NCBI RefSeq assembly: GCF_024320865.1
Contig: NZ_JANDBD010000008.1
Location: 124,001 to 188,000, forward strand
Direction: 5' to 3'
From: Mycolicibacterium arenosum
Lineage (GTDB): Bacteria > Actinomycetota > Actinomycetes > Mycobacteriales > Mycobacteriaceae
DNA: 64,000 nucleotides
Shown here: one piece after another, positions 17,151 through 25,576 of the stretch
Position numbering within the stretch: the stretch's first letter is position 1
Layout: every line of letters begins with the position of its first letter
Notes under the pieces: model-generated
The model's database searches: none
The model's input: only the letters and a program-made list of their open reading frames with translations
What the model was told of the DNA's origin: nothing
Program-made: the position numbers and the translations under genes

Positions 17151-18797
17151 ATGCCGACTCCTGCCGAACTGATGGTCGAGTGCCTGGAATCCGAGGGCGT
17201 CACGCTGGTCTTCGGCATTCCCGGCGAGGAGAACATCCGCTTCACGCGCGCGCTGGCCGGCTCGTCCCGGATCCGCTACATCCTGGCCCGCCACGAGCAG
17301 GGGGCGTCGTTCATGGCCGAGATGTACGGGCGCGTCACGGGCCAGCCCGCCGTCGTGTCGGCGACGCTCGGCCCCGGCGCGATCAACCTGCAACTCGGTG
17401 TCGCCGACGCCACCACCAACAGCACTCCGATGGTGGCCATCTCGGCGCAGGTGGGGCAGAACCGCGAGTACAAGGAATCCCATCAGTACGTCGACCTGGT
17501 GGCGATGTTCGCACCGATCACCCGCTGGGCCGACGGTGTGCCGACACCACTGGCGATTCCGGAGATGTTCCGCAAGGCGTTCAAGCTCGCCGAGACCGAG
17601 CGCCCGGCGGCGGTCTACCTCGCCGTCCCCGAGAACATCGACGCCGACGACACCTCATACGACCTGGCTCCCCTGCCCCGCAACGTGGTTCGCGCCGAGG
17701 CCCCGTCACCGAGTCAGGTCGCCAGGGCCGCCGACCTGCTCCGGGCAGCGCAGCGTCCGGTGATCCTCGCGGGCCACGGGGCGGCGCGGGCCGATGCGAC
17801 CGCGGCCCTGCTCCGGATGTCGGAGGGGCTCGGCATCCGGGTCGCCAACACCTTCCACGGCAAGGGCGTGATGCCCGACGACCACGCCAACAGCATGGGC
17901 ACCATCGGGTTCATGCGGCACGACTACGTGAACTTCGGATTCGACGACGCGGACCTCATCATCGCCGTGGGATACGAACTGCAGGAGTTCGACCCGGTCC
18001 GGATCAACCCACGCGGTGACAAGCGGATCGTCCACATCCACCGCTTCCCCGCCGAGGTCGACGCGCACTACTCGGTCGACGTCGGCATCATCGGCGACAT
18101 CAGCGCCTCCCTGGATGCGCTGACGACCTCGATGTCGGGCCACCGCTACGAGATGACGTCGGCACCGGGCGCGGAGCTGCTCGCCGAGGAGTTCGCCGGC
18201 GGCCAGGCCGATTCGCGCTTTCCACTGGCCCCGCAGCGCGTCGTCGCCGACACCAGGGCGGCGCTGGGCCGTAGCGACGTCGTCCTCGTCGACACCGGCG
18301 CCGCGAAGATGTGGATGGCGCGGCTGTATCCCACCTACGAGCGCAACACCTGCCTCATCTCCAACGGGTTGTCCACCATGGCCTTCTCACTGCCGGGCGC
18401 CCTCGGCGTCAAGCTGGCCAGACCCGAGGCGAAGGTGCTCGCGGTGATGGGTGACGGCGCGTTCCTGATGAACAGTCAGGAGATCGAAACCGCTGTGCGC
18501 GAACGTATTCCGCTGATCGTCCTGGTGTGGGAGGACAACGGCTACGGACTGATCGAGTGGAAGATGGACATGGAACTCGGCGACCACTACCACGTCGGGT
18601 TCACCAACCCCGACGTGGTGAAGTACGCGGAGAGCTTCGGTGCCAAGGGTTATCGCATCGAAGCCGCCGACGAGTTGCTTCCGACGTTGCGCGAGGCGTT
18701 GGCGTCCGACGGCGTGTCCATCATCGCCTGCCCGGTCGACTACTCGGAGAACCTGCAGCTCACGGAACGCCTCGGTCAGCTCGACGGCACGTTGTAG
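17151..18797 (+). CDS. Acetolactate-synthase-like ThDP-dependent enzyme
   Basis: 548 residues with PYR domain (Glu in ARHEQGASFMAEMYG near 50), central domain from about 190 and PP domain with ThDP/Mg motif GDGAFLMNSQEIET and NGYGLIEWK. Resembles the catabolic AlsS-type/acetolactate synthase large subunits, but similar proteins act on other 2-oxo acids, and no small regulatory subunit is next to it. Cotranscribed with the carboxylase beta subunit under operator A, so a role in cleaving or making a branched 2-oxo/acyl intermediate is plausible but unproven. Confidence 0.75.
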   Translation: MPTPAELMVECLESEGVTLVFGIPGEENIRFTRALAGSSRIRYILARHEQGASFMAEMYGRVTGQPAVVSATLGPGAINLQLGVADATTNSTPMVAISAQVGQNREYKESHQYVDLVAMFAPITRWADGVPTPLAIPEMFRKAFKLAETERPAAVYLAVPENIDADDTSYDLAPLPRNVVRAEAPSPSQVARAADLLRAAQRPVILAGHGAARADATAALLRMSEGLGIRVANTFHGKGVMPDDHANSMGTIGFMRHDYVNFGFDDADLIIAVGYELQEFDPVRINPRGDKRIVHIHRFPAEVDAHYSVDVGIIGDISASLDALTTSMSGHRYEMTSAPGAELLAEEFAGGQADSRFPLAPQRVVADTRAALGRSDVVLVDTGAAKMWMARLYPTYERNTCLISNGLSTMAFSLPGALGVKLARPEAKVLAVMGDGAFLMNSQEIETAVRERIPLIVLVWEDNGYGLIEWKMDMELGDHYHVGFTNPDVVKYAESFGAKGYRIEAADELLPTLREALASDGVSIIACPVDYSENLQLTERLGQLDGTL

Positions 18798-18892
18798 CCG
18801 TCCGGGCGGCCCATTCCGATTGTGAGGGTCCCCGAACACTTCTGGCAGGTCCCTCAAACTTACTGTCCGCAAAGGGATTTCGATCACACGAG

Positions 18893-18922
18893 TTGCGACG
18901 GTAACCGCGTTCCGCGTATGGT
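18893..18922 (+). promoter_or_regulatory. SigA-type promoter of the riboswitch transcript
   Basis: TTGCGA at 18893-18898 and TATGGT at 18917-18922 are separated by 18 nt. The predicted start near 18929 falls just before the conserved 5' end of the riboswitch. The remaining bases from 18798 to 18892 show nothing I can identify. Confidence 0.65.
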
Positions 18923-18930
18923 GGTCGAAG

Positions 18931-19080
18931 CGAAGGGGAGTAGCCCCCAATCGGGTGATCGACATACTGGCCGCAAGGCCCGGTCACGCGAACCGAATCG
19001 AACGACTCGGTGGGCGAGACCTTCGGCCGTACAGACCGTAACCGGGCTGTCGGCCGGAGGCGTCGACACGATCCCCCGGA
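18931..19080 (+). promoter_or_regulatory. yybP-ykoY-type Mn2+ riboswitch
   Basis: Contains the two most conserved pieces of this class: GGGGAGTAGC at 18935-18944 followed by ACATACTGG at 18962-18970, and the second module GAGACCTT (19016-19023) paired through CGGCC / GGCCG with GGAGGC (19056-19061). The known class binds Mn2+ at the junction of the two modules and turns on Mn exporters. It precedes a TMEM165/GDT1 gene, which is a known target. No U-tract terminator is obvious; translation control through the GAGGAG site at 19097-19102 is possible. Confidence 0.85.
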
Positions 19081-19107
19081 CCGGCAGCCATCGACCGAGG
19101 AGTCGTC

Positions 19108-19836
19108 GTGTTCGCCGCTCTAGCCTTGAGCTTCGCCGTCATCTTCATCGCGGAACTGGGTGACAAAACCCAGCTCGTCGCGATGATGTTCGCGCTGCGA
19201 TACCGCTGGTGGGTCGTCCTGTCCGCCATCACCGTGGCCACCACCGCCGTGCACGTGCTGTCGGTCGCCATCGGGCACTACGTCGGCGCCGCCCTCCCGA
19301 CACACCTGCTCGGCATCATCGCCGGCGCGATGTTCGTGTTCTTCGGGCTCTGGACGCTGCGCGGCGACACCCTCTCCGAGGAGGAGAAGTCCAAGACCGC
19401 CAAGGCGACGGCGCCCGCGTTCTTCGTCGTGACGTCGGCGTTCATCCTCGCCGAACTGGGCGACAAGACCATGCTCGCGACGATCACGCTGGCCGCCGAC
19501 AACAACTGGCTGGGTGTCTGGATCGGCTCCACTATCGGCATGGTCGCCGCCGACGGCCTGGCGATCATCGTCGGGGCCGTCGCGGGCAAGCACCTGCCCG
19601 AGCGCGCCATCCAGCTGGGTGCGGCCGCGCTGTTCGTGCTCTTCGGCGCCTACATGCTGTTGGAGAGCTTCTTCCCGGCGCTGCCGGTCGCGGTCATCGG
19701 TGCCATCGCGCTCGGGATCGTCGCCGCCCTTGCGGTGGCGCTGCGCGCACTCCCGGACCACCGGCGCCCCGCGGTCATGCGGCCCACGACCGAGGACGAG
19801 CCGACACCGGCGGTTCAGCCCACGGAGGCCCGGTAG
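19108..19836 (+). CDS. TMEM165/GDT1 family transporter (probable Mn2+ exporter)
   Basis: 242 residues, six membrane segments in two repeats, each with the family signature ExGDKT: AELGDKTQLVAMM near residue 16 and AELGDKTMLATI near 118. This family moves Mn2+ or Ca2+ in exchange for protons. The Mn2+-riboswitch upstream supports manganese efflux. GTG start with GAGGAG 5 nt upstream. The charged C-terminal tail overlaps the convergent LLM gene by 22 nt. Confidence 0.88.
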   Translation: MFAALALSFAVIFIAELGDKTQLVAMMFALRYRWWVVLSAITVATTAVHVLSVAIGHYVGAALPTHLLGIIAGAMFVFFGLWTLRGDTLSEEEKSKTAKATAPAFFVVTSAFILAELGDKTMLATITLAADNNWLGVWIGSTIGMVAADGLAIIVGAVAGKHLPERAIQLGAAALFVLFGAYMLLESFFPALPVAVIGAIALGIVAALAVALRALPDHRRPAVMRPTTEDEPTPAVQPTEAR

Positions 19837-20864
19837 GCCGCGACGATCGGCTCGAGCTCGTCGGGAGTCGCGCCGTGCATGATGACGGCGTCGGCGCCGT
19901 AGTCGAACTCCTTGCGCACCCGGTCGACACACTGTTGCGCCGAGCCCGTCGCCGACGGCTCCAGCCACTCATCGGGAATCAGCGTCGCGATGTGCTCGAT
20001 CTGCTCGGCGGTCGCCTTGTGGTCGATACCGCCACCGATCGACTGCACCACCGCGTCGTCCCGGAAGCGTTGCAGCACCGACGGATCCCAGTTGTTGGTG
20101 GTGATCAAGAGCTCGCCGTAGCCCTGCAGGTAGGTCGCCAGCCTCGCGACGGTCTTCTTGAGCCGCAACTCCTCGGGCAGGTGGTCACCGACGGTGGCGA
20201 AACACGACCAGACCTTCACGTCGTCGGGGTTGCGGCCGGCCTTCTCGGCCGCGTCCTTAACGGTCTTCACCGCGCGCTCCAGCGTCTCCGGGGTGAAGTA
20301 GGTGTGCAGGATGACGTCGTCGAACTCGCGCCCGCCCAACGCCAGCGTCTGCGGACCGAACGCCACGATCGCCAACCGGATGTCCTCGCGGAAATCCGGA
20401 TCCAGGAACAGCAGTTGGTACTTCCCGATCGGACCGTCGTGGTTGAAGATCAGCTCCCCGTGCCACAGTCGGCGCATCACCTGCGCGAAGTCCTCCATCT
20501 GCGCGGTGGTCACGGGTGGCACGCCGAACGCGCCGTACATCGCCGCGATGCCGCGCCCGAGGCCCAGCGTGAATCGGCCGCCCGAGAGGCGGTGCATGGT
20601 CGTGGCCCACGATCCGGTGATCAGCGGATGCCGGGTGTTGTGATTCGTCGCCGCGGTGGCGATCTGCATCCGGGTGGTCACCGCGAGCGCCGCCCCCGTC
20701 AGAGACGACGCCTCCTTGACGTTCCAGCGCTCCGAGATGAAGCCGGTGCCGAAGCCCAGTTCCTCACCGCGCCGAGCCTCGTCCATCAGCGTGGCCGGGC
20801 CCTCACCACCCGCACCCGCCAGCAGGTAGTACCCGAGTTCATCCAACGTCCGGTTCATCCCCAT
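19815..20864 (-). CDS. LLM-class (F420-dependent type) oxidoreductase
   Basis: 349 residues. Luciferase-like monooxygenase barrel with an N-terminal LGYYLLAGAG strand, TRMQIATAATNHNTRHPL, and SGGRFTLGLGRGIAAMYGAFGV around 100-120; resembles the TIGR03857 group of F420-dependent oxidoreductases that is common in mycobacteria. Start ATG follows CAGGAGCG. A 28-bp gap separates it from the SnoaL-like gene upstream in the same direction, so a three-gene operon with the APH-type gene is likely. Confidence 0.85.
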   Translation of the reverse strand: MGMNRTLDELGYYLLAGAGGEGPATLMDEARRGEELGFGTGFISERWNVKEASSLTGAALAVTTRMQIATAATNHNTRHPLITGSWATTMHRLSGGRFTLGLGRGIAAMYGAFGVPPVTTAQMEDFAQVMRRLWHGELIFNHDGPIGKYQLLFLDPDFREDIRLAIVAFGPQTLALGGREFDDVILHTYFTPETLERAVKTVKDAAEKAGRNPDDVKVWSCFATVGDHLPEELRLKKTVARLATYLQGYGELLITTNNWDPSVLQRFRDDAVVQSIGGGIDHKATAEQIEHIATLIPDEWLEPSATGSAQQCVDRVRKEFDYGADAVIMHGATPDELEPIVAAYRASVG

Positions 20865-20892
20865 GTCGCTCCGCTCCTGCCCGCCGAATCCG

Positions 20893-21267
20893 TCACGCCC
20901 AAACTCCTTGCTTGTAGCCGCAATTCCACACCTCGACGATTCTGCCGTCGACGACGCGAAAGATCTCCATGCTGCCGACGCACACCTCGGTGCCGTCCTT
21001 CAGCGTCATCGGCGACTGGTAGACGATCGCGACGTGCTCGCCGTCGTCGCCTGCCACCACCAGGTTCAGGTCGAACCGGATCGTCTCGAACATCTCCCAG
21101 TGATCGGTGACGCGACTGACCGCCTCGTCGTGGGTCAGCATCGTCACCTCCCCCACGTCGTGGCGGATCACGGTGTCGCCCAGCAACTCCTCGGCGAGCG
21201 CGAAATCGCGCTGGTTCCAGACCACCAGGTTGTAGAGCTCGACGACCTCGCGTGCCGTCCGCGTCAT
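20893..21267 (-). CDS. SnoaL/NTF2-like protein
   Basis: 124 residues, cone-shaped alpha+beta fold of SnoaL-like/limonene-epoxide-hydrolase/ketosteroid-isomerase superfamily: a helix VELYNLVVWNQRDFALAEELLG, then HDEAVSRVTDHWEMFETIRFDL and strands ending SMEIFRVVDGRIVEVWNCG. Catalytic identity cannot be assigned; polyketide-cyclase, epoxide hydrolase and dehydratase roles are known for the fold. ATG overlaps the stop of the APH-like gene (ATGA), which shows translational coupling. Confidence 0.75.
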   Translation of the reverse strand: MTRTAREVVELYNLVVWNQRDFALAEELLGDTVIRHDVGEVTMLTHDEAVSRVTDHWEMFETIRFDLNLVVAGDDGEHVAIVYQSPMTLKDGTEVCVGSMEIFRVVDGRIVEVWNCGYKQGVWA

Positions 21268-22307
21268 GCGAACACCTCCAGAGCCGCGGTTTCCTCGATC
21301 GCCGCCACCGCGCGGTCGGTCAGCGTGAGACACAGGCGGCGGGACCGCTCCGGTACCACGTCCCACGTGAGCAACGCGACGACCGGCATCAACACCAGGT
21401 AGACCGCTGCAGCCCGGTACTGACGCCAGGCGTCGTCGAAGCCGTAGTCGACGCCGTGGCCGGTCAGGTGGTCGAGGTACTCGCGGAGCAGTTCCTCGTC
21501 TCGCCCGGCCCGATCCTGCGCAGTGAGTCCCTGGGTCAGGAGATACGCGACATCGGCGACGCCGCATCCTCGCGCCGCGAACTGGAAGTCCACGACCTTC
21601 ATGGCGTCATCGTCGAAGAAGAGGTTGTCGGCGCGAATGTCGCCGTGCAGCAGCATCTCCCGTTCGGTGAGCGCGGCGAGGGCCAGGGGGCTGTGGTCTG
21701 CGTATCGCTCGAAGAAGTCGGCGATGCCCGGCGGTACGACGCTGTGTCCGCGCTCGAGGTACATCCGCCAGCCGTAGCCGAAAGCGGGCACCATGACGTC
21801 CCGAACGGTGGGATTGTCGATGCTCGGAAACTGTTGCACGACAGCGTGGTTACCGGGTCGGCACGACCACGCGTGCAGGCCCGCCAGCGATTCGAGGCAG
21901 GTACGAGCCCGATCGATCGGAAGTCCGGCCAGGTGGTCGGCGTTGTCCCAGTCGAGGAGGTCCTCCAGGAGCAGGACGAAGTCGACGCCGTTGTCGTCGA
22001 TCCGAGCGACGTGCGCGTGCGGCGTCGCCATGGGCGATCGCCCCGCGACGTCGCGGTAGAACGCGACCTCACGCCGATAGCCGCCCATGAGATCCATGGC
22101 GCCCCGCGCCTCCGACACCGCGGGCAGTTTCGCGATGAGCGTGGCCGGCACCCCCTCACCGCTCAGATGCAGCCGGTACAGCAGCGACGAGAACCCGTTG
22201 TCCTGGGCGATCCGCTGGGCGTGAACACCGGTGACACGGGAGCCGAGCGCATCCGACAACCACAGCGCGTCGATGTCCTCGATGCCCGCGGGGATCGCAC
22301 TCACCAT
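21264..22307 (-). CDS. Phosphotransferase-family (APH/EcdK-like) protein
   Basis: 347 residues. Kinase-like fold with LLLEDL hinge, Brenner motif LLHGDIRADNLFF and the metal motif KVVDFQFAARGCGVADVAYLL, as in aminoglycoside phosphotransferases and ecdysteroid-22-kinase-like (DUF1679) proteins. ATG at 22307 has GAGGAA 5 nt upstream and is chosen over ATG at 22319, which has no ribosome site. Divergent from a TetR gene with a 15-bp palindrome between them, so it is the probable main target of that repressor. Substrate unknown. Confidence 0.8.
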   Translation of the reverse strand: MVSAIPAGIEDIDALWLSDALGSRVTGVHAQRIAQDNGFSSLLYRLHLSGEGVPATLIAKLPAVSEARGAMDLMGGYRREVAFYRDVAGRSPMATPHAHVARIDDNGVDFVLLLEDLLDWDNADHLAGLPIDRARTCLESLAGLHAWSCRPGNHAVVQQFPSIDNPTVRDVMVPAFGYGWRMYLERGHSVVPPGIADFFERYADHSPLALAALTEREMLLHGDIRADNLFFDDDAMKVVDFQFAARGCGVADVAYLLTQGLTAQDRAGRDEELLREYLDHLTGHGVDYGFDDAWRQYRAAAVYLVLMPVVALLTWDVVPERSRRLCLTLTDRAVAAIEETAALEVFA

Positions 22308-22333
22308 TGAGTTCCTCATTATTTGACGGAGCG

Positions 22334-22348
22334 CAACTAACATAGTTG
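22334..22348. promoter_or_regulatory. Palindromic operator CAACTA-N3-TAGTTG
   Basis: A perfect 6-3-6 inverted repeat lies between the divergent APH-like and TetR genes. It ends 10 nt before the TetR -10 hexamer TAATAT (22358-22363). The position suits TetR autoregulation. It is unlike the ACTGTAA palindrome found elsewhere. Confidence 0.7.
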
Positions 22349-22369
22349 TCGAGCGTCTAATATGCAAGG

Positions 22370-22996
22370 GTGCCCTCCCCCGCTCGCGGCCTCACCCAAC
22401 CCGAGCGAGTCGAGCTGTCCAACCGTCGACTCGTCCAGGCGGCCGCCGAATTGATCACCGAAAAGGGCTGGGAGGCAACCACAGCCGCGGAGATCGGCAG
22501 ACGGGCCGGATACAGCCGTGCGATGGTGCATGCGCGGTACGGGAGCAAGGACGCCATCCTCGAGACGATGCTCGCTGACGGCGACGTCCAGCGACTGCTG
22601 CCGGCACCCGTGCCGGAGGCCACCGGCATGGAGAACGCCGTGGCGCACTTCCTCCGCATCGAGGAGATGTACCGGCACGACCCGGTGTTCCTGCGCGCGA
22701 TGTTCGTGATGACCTTCGAAGCGGTGAAGGCCACCTCGCCGGTCCGGGTGCTGCTGCACAAGTGGTTCGAGCGCGGTGTCGAGGCCGTGGACGCGGGCTT
22801 GCGCCTGGGCATGACCGACGGGTCGGTGCGACCCGACATCGACATCGATCGCGCGGTCAACGACATCAGTGCCGCGGGTTTCGGCCTCGCGTTCCACTGG
22901 ATCGTGCTGGGCGAGCGGTACGAGTTGGACCGCGAACTGGCGTTCGCGCGGGAGCGAATCGTCCGGGACTACGGCCCTAGGCGTCGGAAGCGCTGA
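22370..22996 (+). CDS. TetR-family transcriptional regulator
   Basis: 208 residues. N-terminal HTH at about 18-62: LVQAAAELITEKGWEATT, then AAEIGRRAGYSRAMVHARYGSKDAIL. The ligand-binding C-terminal domain (about 70-200) is all helical. GTG at 22370 lies 6 nt after TAATAT, giving a leaderless mRNA. Most likely represses itself and the divergent APH-like/SnoaL/LLM operon through the CAACTA palindrome. Inducer unknown. Its 3' end overlaps the convergent carboxylesterase by 20 nt. Confidence 0.88.
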   Translation: MPSPARGLTQPERVELSNRRLVQAAAELITEKGWEATTAAEIGRRAGYSRAMVHARYGSKDAILETMLADGDVQRLLPAPVPEATGMENAVAHFLRIEEMYRHDPVFLRAMFVMTFEAVKATSPVRVLLHKWFERGVEAVDAGLRLGMTDGSVRPDIDIDRAVNDISAAGFGLAFHWIVLGERYELDRELAFARERIVRDYGPRRRKR

Positions 22997-24476
22997 GCGC
23001 CGCCCACGCCTCGCGCCGCTCCGGCACCGGATCGAACTCGACCCTCGACCGTCGGTCGAAGATCATCGTGGCCCGTTGCGCGTCGGTGTAACGCGGCCAG
23101 TCGGCACCGGGCACGCCGGTGCGGCTGAACGACCGCCAGCGGCGCTGCAGATCCCGGCTGACCCTACGCGCCGATCCACGGTCACCGGCCGCCGTGAGCA
23201 GTCCCCCGAGCCGGGTCTCGTAGACGTCGAACACCGCGAGCAGTTCGGTGCCGTGCGTCGCCCCGAAGCCGGACCACTGCAGCGGGCGCGGCGCGTAGTC
23301 GTAGCGGTAGTGGTAGGTGGGGGCGTGCACGCTGTGCGCCTCGGCCAGCTCCCACGCCCGCGCCCCGAACGTGAAGTCGCTGCCGAACGTCATACAGGCC
23401 CGCCTGCTCGGATAGCCGGGATATGCCACTCGCAGTCGTTGGGCCACTTCGGGCTCCGCGTTCGCGAGGAACCGCTCGATGACGGGCTCGTTGGTGGGCA
23501 GGTGATCCATGAAACGCGCGAACAGGGTCGCCTCGGTGGCATTGCTGCCGACGATCAGCGGAACCCGATGCGCCTCGCCGCGCGCCATCGCGTCGACGTG
23601 CGTGCGCGGCAGGTACTCGCCGCCGAACGCCGCACCGATCGCGAAGGAGTCCGGGGTGTCCTTGATGGTGTCGGTCATGACGTTCTCGAGCGCGCGCACC
23701 AACTGCGACGGTCGCAGTGTCATCACCGCGCGGGCGGCGTCGGAGACGGGTACCCCGAGGCCCGCGACGAATCGTCGGGCGATCTCCGCGGAGTATTCAC
23801 TCGCGTGGCTGAGGCCGCCCGGCGGACTCTCCGAGATCGCCTGCCGGAACAGCCCTTCGGCGTCGGGTACCGCCATCAGGGTGGCGACCGCGTGAGCGCC
23901 GGCGCTCTCGCCGAAAATCGTCACGTTGTCGGGATCACCGCCGAACTCGGCGATGTTGTCGCGGACCCAGCGCAGCGCCATGACGAGATCGCGCAGGAAC
24001 AGGTTGTCCTGCAGTGGGTGTTCCGGCGTGGACAGCGACGACAGGTCGAGGCAGCCGAGAGCGCCGAGGCGGTAGTTCGCCGACACGTAGACCGCGCCGC
24101 GCCTGGCGATGGCCGCGCCGTCGTACACCGAGATGGCCGACGTGCCGAACATGTACCCGCCGCCGTGGATGAAGAACATCACCGGCAGCGGGCCGTCCTG
24201 CCCTTCGGGTGCGACGACGTTGAGCGTCAGACAGTCCTCGCTCATCTGCTGCCTGCCCGCCCGGCCGACGTAGGTGTACCGCGGATCCTGCGGTGCGCAG
24301 TAGGAGAACTCGTCGCAGAACCGGACGCCGCGCCACGGCAGCGGCGGCACCGGCGCGCGAAACCGCAACGGGCCCATGGGCGGCCGTGCATAGGGGATCG
24401 AACGCCACCGCGCGACCCCGTCGCGGATGAAGCCCTGGACCGTGCCGCTGGTGGTGGATCTCCGGCTGACCGCCAC
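22977..24476 (-). CDS. Type B carboxylesterase/lipase
   Basis: 499 residues of the cholinesterase/carboxylesterase alpha/beta-hydrolase family. Oxyanion-hole HGGG at 104-107, nucleophile Ser191 in FGESAGAHA, conserved EDCLTLNV near 80-87, and the catalytic His in FGATHGTEL. No signal peptide is visible, so it is probably cytoplasmic. Mycobacterial LipT-like proteins belong here. Divergent from the Rieske operon across operator site C, suggesting that ester hydrolysis feeds the same pathway. Confidence 0.87.
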   Translation of the reverse strand: MAVSRRSTTSGTVQGFIRDGVARWRSIPYARPPMGPLRFRAPVPPLPWRGVRFCDEFSYCAPQDPRYTYVGRAGRQQMSEDCLTLNVVAPEGQDGPLPVMFFIHGGGYMFGTSAISVYDGAAIARRGAVYVSANYRLGALGCLDLSSLSTPEHPLQDNLFLRDLVMALRWVRDNIAEFGGDPDNVTIFGESAGAHAVATLMAVPDAEGLFRQAISESPPGGLSHASEYSAEIARRFVAGLGVPVSDAARAVMTLRPSQLVRALENVMTDTIKDTPDSFAIGAAFGGEYLPRTHVDAMARGEAHRVPLIVGSNATEATLFARFMDHLPTNEPVIERFLANAEPEVAQRLRVAYPGYPSRRACMTFGSDFTFGARAWELAEAHSVHAPTYHYRYDYAPRPLQWSGFGATHGTELLAVFDVYETRLGGLLTAAGDRGSARRVSRDLQRRWRSFSRTGVPGADWPRYTDAQRATMIFDRRSRVEFDPVPERREAWAALSASDA

Positions 24477-24507
24477 GTCTCGCCCTTCCTCGAGTTTGCC
24501 GAAGCCT

Positions 24508-24528
24508 CTACTGTAATGTATTCCGTTG
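24508..24528. promoter_or_regulatory. Operator site C (degenerate) before the Rieske operon
   Basis: Left half CTACTGTAA matches 8 of 9 consensus positions; right half ATTCCGTTG only 4 of 9. TAATGT at 24514-24519 lies at the same offset as the -10 in site D. It is in the divergent carboxylesterase/Rieske gap. Confidence 0.5.
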
Positions 24529-24556
24529 AGTCGAGCAGCGATGGAAGGGGCCTGCA

Positions 24557-25576
24557 GTGGAGGTGCCGTTCACCTGGAAGGTCACCGGCTGGTTCATGGT
24601 CGGCTGGTCTCCCGAGTTCGTCACAGGCGAGGTCCGCCCGCTGCACTACTTCGGTGAGGACCTCGTCGCCTACCGCGCCGAATCCGGTGAGCTGCACCTC
24701 ATGGAAGCGCACTGCAAGCACCTCGGCGCCCATCTCGGCCACGGCGGCACGGTCGTCGGCGATTGCGTGGAGTGCCCATTCCACGGCTGGCGGTGGGGTC
24801 CGGACGGCACCAACCGCTACATCCCCTATCAGCCGGACAAGCCCAACCGCGGCCTCACACTGCGCGTCTACCCGGTCAAGGAGCAGTACGACTGCGTCTT
24901 CGCCTGGTACCACCCCGACGGCGCGGAACCCCAGTGGGAGATGCCCGACATCTTCACGGCGTTCCCGCAGTACGAGACCGATCCGAAGGCCTACTACCGG
25001 CCGTACCCGGAGTTCTCGCAGATCGCCGAGCGCGAGCCGGTACACCCGCAGATCGTGGCGGAGAACGGCCCCGACAGCGCCCACTTCCAGTACGTGCACC
25101 GCGCCACGGTCACCCCGAAACTGTTGGAGTGGAACGTCGTCGACAGGGAGTGGCGCTTCCTGACAGGGTGGCCGGTCGCAGACGGCGACGATCCCGACGA
25201 GATGGCGCTGCGGATTCACAGCAACATGTTCGGCCTCGGCGGCGCGATCAGCGTGTTCGCCGGCCAGTCGAACCACCGGCTGATCTTCGCCTGCACACCG
25301 GTCGATGACGGGTACTCCACCATGTTCTACTCGATCTGGGAGCCACGACTGCCCGGCGACGAGTCCGACGTCCCCCCGGAGTCCGTCCGTAAGCGGATCG
25401 AGAAGCAGTTTCTCGGCACGGTCTGGGACGACCTCGAGATCTGGCGTTACCAGAAATACGTCGAGCATCCCGCCCTGTCCAGGGTGGACGCCAAACCCTA
25501 TATGGCACTGCGTAAGTGGGCCCAGCAGTTCTACGATGCACCCCCCACCCGACCACCCGCTGCAGAGCCGGCGTGA
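24557..25576 (+). CDS. Rieske non-heme iron oxygenase alpha subunit (KshA-like)
   Basis: 339 residues. N-terminal Rieske [2Fe-2S] site Cys53/His55 and Cys73/His76 (CKH ... CPFHGW), then a mononuclear iron site with Asp173, His176 and His181 (PDSAHFQYVH). Architecture resembles KshA-type 3-ketosteroid 9-alpha-hydroxylase and other homotrimeric Rieske oxygenases. Needs a reductase encoded elsewhere. GTG start after GAAGGGG with 6 nt spacing. Its stop overlaps the next gene (GTGA), and the operon continues with an isochorismatase-fold protein and a thioesterase. The substrate is not known; sterol or terpenoid ring hydroxylation is only a guess. Confidence 0.88.
   Translation: MEVPFTWKVTGWFMVGWSPEFVTGEVRPLHYFGEDLVAYRAESGELHLMEAHCKHLGAHLGHGGTVVGDCVECPFHGWRWGPDGTNRYIPYQPDKPNRGLTLRVYPVKEQYDCVFAWYHPDGAEPQWEMPDIFTAFPQYETDPKAYYRPYPEFSQIAEREPVHPQIVAENGPDSAHFQYVHRATVTPKLLEWNVVDREWRFLTGWPVADGDDPDEMALRIHSNMFGLGGAISVFAGQSNHRLIFACTPVDDGYSTMFYSIWEPRLPGDESDVPPESVRKRIEKQFLGTVWDDLEIWRYQKYVEHPALSRVDAKPYMALRKWAQQFYDAPPTRPPAAEPA

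Noticed and set aside
15525..17483. 652-codon open frame on the minus strand across the carboxylase
   Set aside because: Composition (runs of Arg, Gly, His, Ala) is that of antisense noise, and the opposite strand carries a complete carboxylase with all motifs.
19209..21110. 633-codon plus-strand frame over the GDT1 and LLM genes
   Set aside because: It is partly out of frame with GDT1 and partly antisense to LLM, with no domain pattern.
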